A stretch of 7,534 nucleotides of DNA from an uncultured Clostridia bacterium (GTDB lineage Bacteria; Bacillota; Clostridia; Christensenellales; Aristaeellaceae): contig CAMOIA010000074.1 of the NCBI GenBank assembly GCA_946615785.1, positions 1-7,534 on the forward strand. Reading direction: 5' to 3'. Within the stretch, counting starts at the first letter, position 1, and each line of letters opens with the position of its first letter. Below are positions 4,709-7,534 of this stretch, in pieces. The translations under genes were made by a program, and so were the position numbers. The notes below the pieces were generated by a model. The model was given only the letters and a program-made list of their open reading frames with translations, did no database searches and was not told the DNA's origin.

Positions 4709-6982
4709 TCACCTTTCCGCTTCGTTCAGCCGGTCGATCAGGTCGTTGATTTCCTTCCAGCCGCTGCGGCCGAAGGAAAGGTCGTTGCGCAGCGGGCCGT
4801 AATTGGCCATGGCGGCGTTCATTTCCTCCGTAATGGCCTCGGCCGCCGCCTCGCTCCGTTCCTTTTCAAACATCGCAGGCTTCTTTTCACGCAGATACGC
4901 TTCATAGGCCTTTGGGTGCCTTGCGATATCCATGATGATCGAATCCTTGTCAAAACGGACGGGAACATGTGCCGTACCGGTCACATGGACGTTCGCCGCA
5001 AGCTGCACTCTCCGGCAGTCCTTCGCGATCTGAATCTCAAAATCTCCCGTTTCGACATACCAGTCATGCAGCTCTGTATTCCACCATGCAAAGGCGCGTT
5101 TGTCCAGCGTAAACGTAACCGTTTTGGTTTCTCCGGGATCAAGCGCCACTTTCTCAAAGCCCTTAAGCTCCCGGATGGGGCGGAAAACCGTGCTTTCCCT
5201 GTCGCTCACGTACAGCTGAACGACTTCCTTGCCGAATCTTGTGCCCGTGTTCGTCACGTCCACAGAAACCGTCAGTGTTTCCCGGTCCGTAAGCGTATCC
5301 GCGCTGAGATGCAGGTTTTGACAGGCAAACGACGTATAGCTCAGGCCATACCCGAACGGGAAGCGTACCGGCATTTCCCGCTGGTTGTAGTAGCGGTATC
5401 CGACAAAAACGCCCTCGCTGTACACCGCCCGGTCGCCCTCGCCGCCGTAATTCAGATAGCAGGGCGTATCCTGCAGGCGCAGGGGGAAGGTTTCCGCAAG
5501 CCTGCCGGAAGGATTCACGTCGCCGTACAGCACGGCACGGTTGGCATAGCCCAGATTCTGCCCGCCGAGGTAGCCTTCCAGAATGCCCTTCACGCAATCT
5601 GCCCACGGCATTTCCACAGGCGCGCCGTTATAGCACAGCACGATCGTGTTGCAATTGGCCTTCGCCACAGCCTCCACCAGCTGGTTCATGGCCTTCGGGA
5701 AACGCATATGCCGCCGGTCATAGCCCTCGCTTTCGTAGCTTTCAGGCAGGCCGATCACGACCAGCGCCTTGTCGCATTTTGCCGCGAGCGCGGCCGCTTC
5801 CGCCTGCAGCGCGTCGTCCGGTTCCTCGCTCGCAAGGCTGTACCCCCTGACGTATTCGATCCCCTGCTCGCCCTGCAGCGCGTCCATGAGCGAGGTAACC
5901 TTAAAGCAATTCACATGCGAGGAGCCGCCGCCCTGGAACCGGGCGCGCACCGCCATCTCGCCGATCACGGCGACCTTCTCGCCGTGCCTCAGCGGCAGAA
6001 CCGCGTCGTCGTTTTTGAGCAGCACCATGCATTCCGCGGCAATCTGTCCGGAAAGGGCGTGATCCGCCTCCATGTCCCAGGGCGTTTCGGGCTTCGCGTT
6101 TTCAAGGCAGCGCGCATTGATTTTCAGAATTCTTTCGACGCATCTGTCCACCAGGCCCTCGTCGAGCCGTCCTTCGCGCACGGCCTGAACGATCAGGGCG
6201 TCGTTCTCGCCGCGGCTGGAGGGCATTTCAAGGTCAAGCCCCGCCTCGACGCCCTTCACCCTGTCGCTCACGGCGCCCCAGTCGCTGACCACATAGCCGT
6301 CAAAGCCCCATTCGCCGCGCAGAAGATCCGTCAGCAGAAAGCGGTTCTGGCTTGCGAATTCACCGTTCACACGATTGTAGGAGCACATGACCGTCCAGGT
6401 CTTCCCTTTTTTCACCGCCGCCTCAAAAGCCGGCAGATAGATTTCCCGCAGCGTGCGCTCGTCGATCGTGCTGTCGGAGGAAAGCCGCCGGTGCTCCTGG
6501 CTGTTGGCGGCAAAATGCTTCACGCACGCGCCGACGCCCTGGCTCTGCAGGCCGGAAATCATCGAAGCGGCCATTTCCCCGGCAAGGTACGGGTCCTCGC
6601 TCAGGTATTCGAAATTCCGTCCGCAAAGCGGAGAACGCTTGATGTTGATCGCGGGGCCGAGGCTCAGCGCGATCCCTTCGTGCTGACACTCCCTGCCAAG
6701 CGCCTCCCCCATGCGGCGCATCAGACCGCGGTCAAAGGAATTTGCAGCCGTGCACCCTGCGGGAAAACACACGGCCTTAATGCTGTCGTTCACGCCCAGG
6801 TGATCCGCTTTCTCGTCCTGCTTGCGGAGCCCGTACGGGCCGTCCGACATCATGATCGGCCGGATCCCGAGGCGCTCAACGGCCTTCGTGTGCCAGAAAT
6901 CGGCGCCGCTGAGCAGGGACGCTTTTTCCTCAAGCGTCATTTGCCGAACCAGATCCCTGATTTCCTTCTGTTCCATTCTCAT
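4709..6982 (-). CDS. Glycoside hydrolase family 3 beta-glucosidase-like enzyme, cytoplasmic
   Basis: GH3 enzymes remove terminal, usually beta-linked, glucose or related sugars by a retaining double displacement. The 757-residue protein has no signal peptide, so it should act in the cytoplasm on imported or internal glycosides. The N-terminal barrel shows SDGPYGLR (46-53), GRNFEYLSEDPYLAG (121-135), VKHFAAN (154-160) and YVVSDWGA (230-237), where Asp234 is the expected nucleophile. The second domain (about 315-500) contains ESEGYDRRHM (417-426), in the region that usually supplies the acid/base Glu. FPFGYGLSYT (541-550) leads into a fibronectin III-like domain (about 570-655). Roughly 100 residues follow it, charged and helical in look. 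Length and architecture resemble clostridial BglB. The substrate cannot be told from sequence: glucosidase, xylosidase or a glycosylated natural product are all possible. The start overlaps the exporter stop (ATGA) and has AAAGGA 6 nt upstream. Confidence 0.95.
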   Translation of the reverse strand: MRMEQKEIRDLVRQMTLEEKASLLSGADFWHTKAVERLGIRPIMMSDGPYGLRKQDEKADHLGVNDSIKAVCFPAGCTAANSFDRGLMRRMGEALGRECQHEGIALSLGPAINIKRSPLCGRNFEYLSEDPYLAGEMAASMISGLQSQGVGACVKHFAANSQEHRRLSSDSTIDERTLREIYLPAFEAAVKKGKTWTVMCSYNRVNGEFASQNRFLLTDLLRGEWGFDGYVVSDWGAVSDRVKGVEAGLDLEMPSSRGENDALIVQAVREGRLDEGLVDRCVERILKINARCLENAKPETPWDMEADHALSGQIAAECMVLLKNDDAVLPLRHGEKVAVIGEMAVRARFQGGGSSHVNCFKVTSLMDALQGEQGIEYVRGYSLASEEPDDALQAEAAALAAKCDKALVVIGLPESYESEGYDRRHMRFPKAMNQLVEAVAKANCNTIVLCYNGAPVEMPWADCVKGILEGYLGGQNLGYANRAVLYGDVNPSGRLAETFPLRLQDTPCYLNYGGEGDRAVYSEGVFVGYRYYNQREMPVRFPFGYGLSYTSFACQNLHLSADTLTDRETLTVSVDVTNTGTRFGKEVVQLYVSDRESTVFRPIRELKGFEKVALDPGETKTVTFTLDKRAFAWWNTELHDWYVETGDFEIQIAKDCRRVQLAANVHVTGTAHVPVRFDKDSIIMDIARHPKAYEAYLREKKPAMFEKERSEAAAEAITEEMNAAMANYGPLRNDLSFGRSGWKEINDLIDRLNEAER
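6979..6982 (-). promoter_or_regulatory. ATGA stop-start overlap coupling exporter and GH3
   Basis: The exporter's TGA stop (6979-6981) shares three bases with the GH3 ATG (6980-6982). With an AAAGGA site inside the last exporter codons, this is the classic arrangement for translational coupling and makes the two genes one operon. A second ATG at 6974-6976 would be less well spaced. Confidence 0.85.
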
Positions 6983-7534
6983 TTTTCATCCTTTCCGTTT
7001 GTTCTGATAATCCAGGGGTCAAACCACAAAAGCAATTGCGGAACCAGGAAGAGGATCATCACGACGGATACGATCGCTCCTCTTCCGAGCATGGTGCCAA
7101 TGGAAGAAATGTAAAACACGCTGGAGATGCGCCCGACGGCGAACCCCGCCGTCACCAGCGCAAGGCCAGATGTCAGGATGGTCTGCATGCTCAGGTCCAG
7201 CGCCTTTTCGACGGCTTCTTTTTTGTTCATCGTCTGCCTGCGCAGATTCCTGTAATGCCCCGCCAGAAGAATGCCGTAATCGACCGTGGCGCCCATCTGC
7301 AGCGCCATGCAGATCAGGTAGCACATAAAAAAGATGGATTTGTCCACAAGTCCTGAATACGCCATGTTCACCCAGATGGCGCCCTGGATCGCGCACACGA
7401 GCAGGGTCGGAACCACGGCGTTCCGGAACGAAAGGAGGATGATCAGGAAAACGGCGCCGATCGTGATCCAGCTGACGCGGTTCACATCCGCTCCGAAGGA
7501 GGCCGCGATGTCGTCCGTGGCGGTCAGCCCGCCG
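6979..7534 (-). CDS. MMPL/RND-family membrane transporter, C-terminal 184 residues (truncated by window edge)
   Basis: MMPL proteins are RND-superfamily exporters driven by the proton gradient, moving lipids, drugs or other amphipathic compounds across the cytoplasmic membrane. The reading frame is open to base 7534, so the GTG at 7483-7485 is internal and the true start lies outside the window. The visible part begins GGLTATDDIAASFGADVNRV, the end of an extracytoplasmic loop. A run of hydrophobic segments follows: VSWITIGAVFLIILLSF, LLVCAIQGAIWVNMA, SIFFMCYLICMALQM, a segment around ILTSGLALVTAGFAV, and VVMILFLVPQLLLWF. The motif ATVDYGILLAGHYR carries the acidic residue typical of the proton-relay helix. 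The fragment corresponds to the second half of the two-fold repeated protein. It is co-translated with the GH3 gene. The substrate is unknown. HAE1-like RND proteins are the alternative, but the lack of a periplasmic-partner context favours MMPL. Confidence 0.87.
   Translation of the reverse strand, partial: GGLTATDDIAASFGADVNRVSWITIGAVFLIILLSFRNAVVPTLLVCAIQGAIWVNMAYSGLVDKSIFFMCYLICMALQMGATVDYGILLAGHYRNLRRQTMNKKEAVEKALDLSMQTILTSGLALVTAGFAVGRISSVFYISSIGTMLGRGAIVSVVMILFLVPQLLLWFDPWIIRTNGKDEK

Noticed and set aside
1640..7114. A 1,824-codon open frame on the plus strand, antisense to mscL, pcrA, the GH3 gene and the exporter
   Set aside because: It lies exactly in register opposite pcrA and the GH3 gene and stays open because those genes never use TTA, CTA or TCA codons. 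Its product is rich in Arg, His, Val and Ala with no recognisable domain, and it crosses intergenic promoters and terminators.
7483..7485. GTG as the start of a short 168-residue membrane protein
   Set aside because: The frame stays open upstream to the window edge with sequence that fits the end of an MMPL extracytoplasmic loop, so this codon is an internal valine.

Overview
The window looks like a chromosomal housekeeping segment of a GC-rich Firmicute, most likely an uncultured gut-type Clostridia relative. The grounds are strong Shine-Dalgarno sites, consensus sigma-A promoters with 17-bp spacers, a PcrA-type helicase with a C-terminal Tudor-like domain, a clostridial-style MscL with a zinc-ribbon tail, and a cytoplasmic BglB-like GH3 enzyme. 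I did not compute GC content, and the lineage is an inference from protein style only.

Every real gene is on the minus strand, so transcription runs from high to low coordinates. In transcription order: the 3' end of an MMPL/RND-type exporter (6979-7534, cut by the window edge); a GH3 beta-glucosidase-like enzyme overlapping it by 4 nt (4709-6982); a strong terminator (4630-4672); a consensus promoter and pcrA (2165-4456); a weak terminator-like hairpin (2112-2134); a consensus promoter and mscL (1567-1956); a perfect 12-bp hairpin followed by U4 (1517-1547); queA (475-1500); a promoter and structured leader (327-427); and the first 100 codons of rpsB (1-300, cut by the window edge).

The genes fall into separate functional units. 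The exporter and glycosidase form a translationally coupled pair of unknown substrate. pcrA serves DNA repair and the resolution of replication-transcription conflicts, mscL is the osmotic safety valve, queA makes queuosine in tRNA, and rpsB encodes ribosomal protein S2. Four points merit a second look: the exporter-glycosidase coupling, the hairpin directly before the queA start, the folded rpsB leader, and the complete absence of TTA, CTA and TCA codons from five consecutive genes. That absence also creates a 5.5-kb antisense reading frame which I judge to be an artefact. I see no mobile element, CRISPR array, tRNA or rRNA, and no clear evidence of a new defence or biosynthetic system. No gene-free stretch reaches 300 bases.
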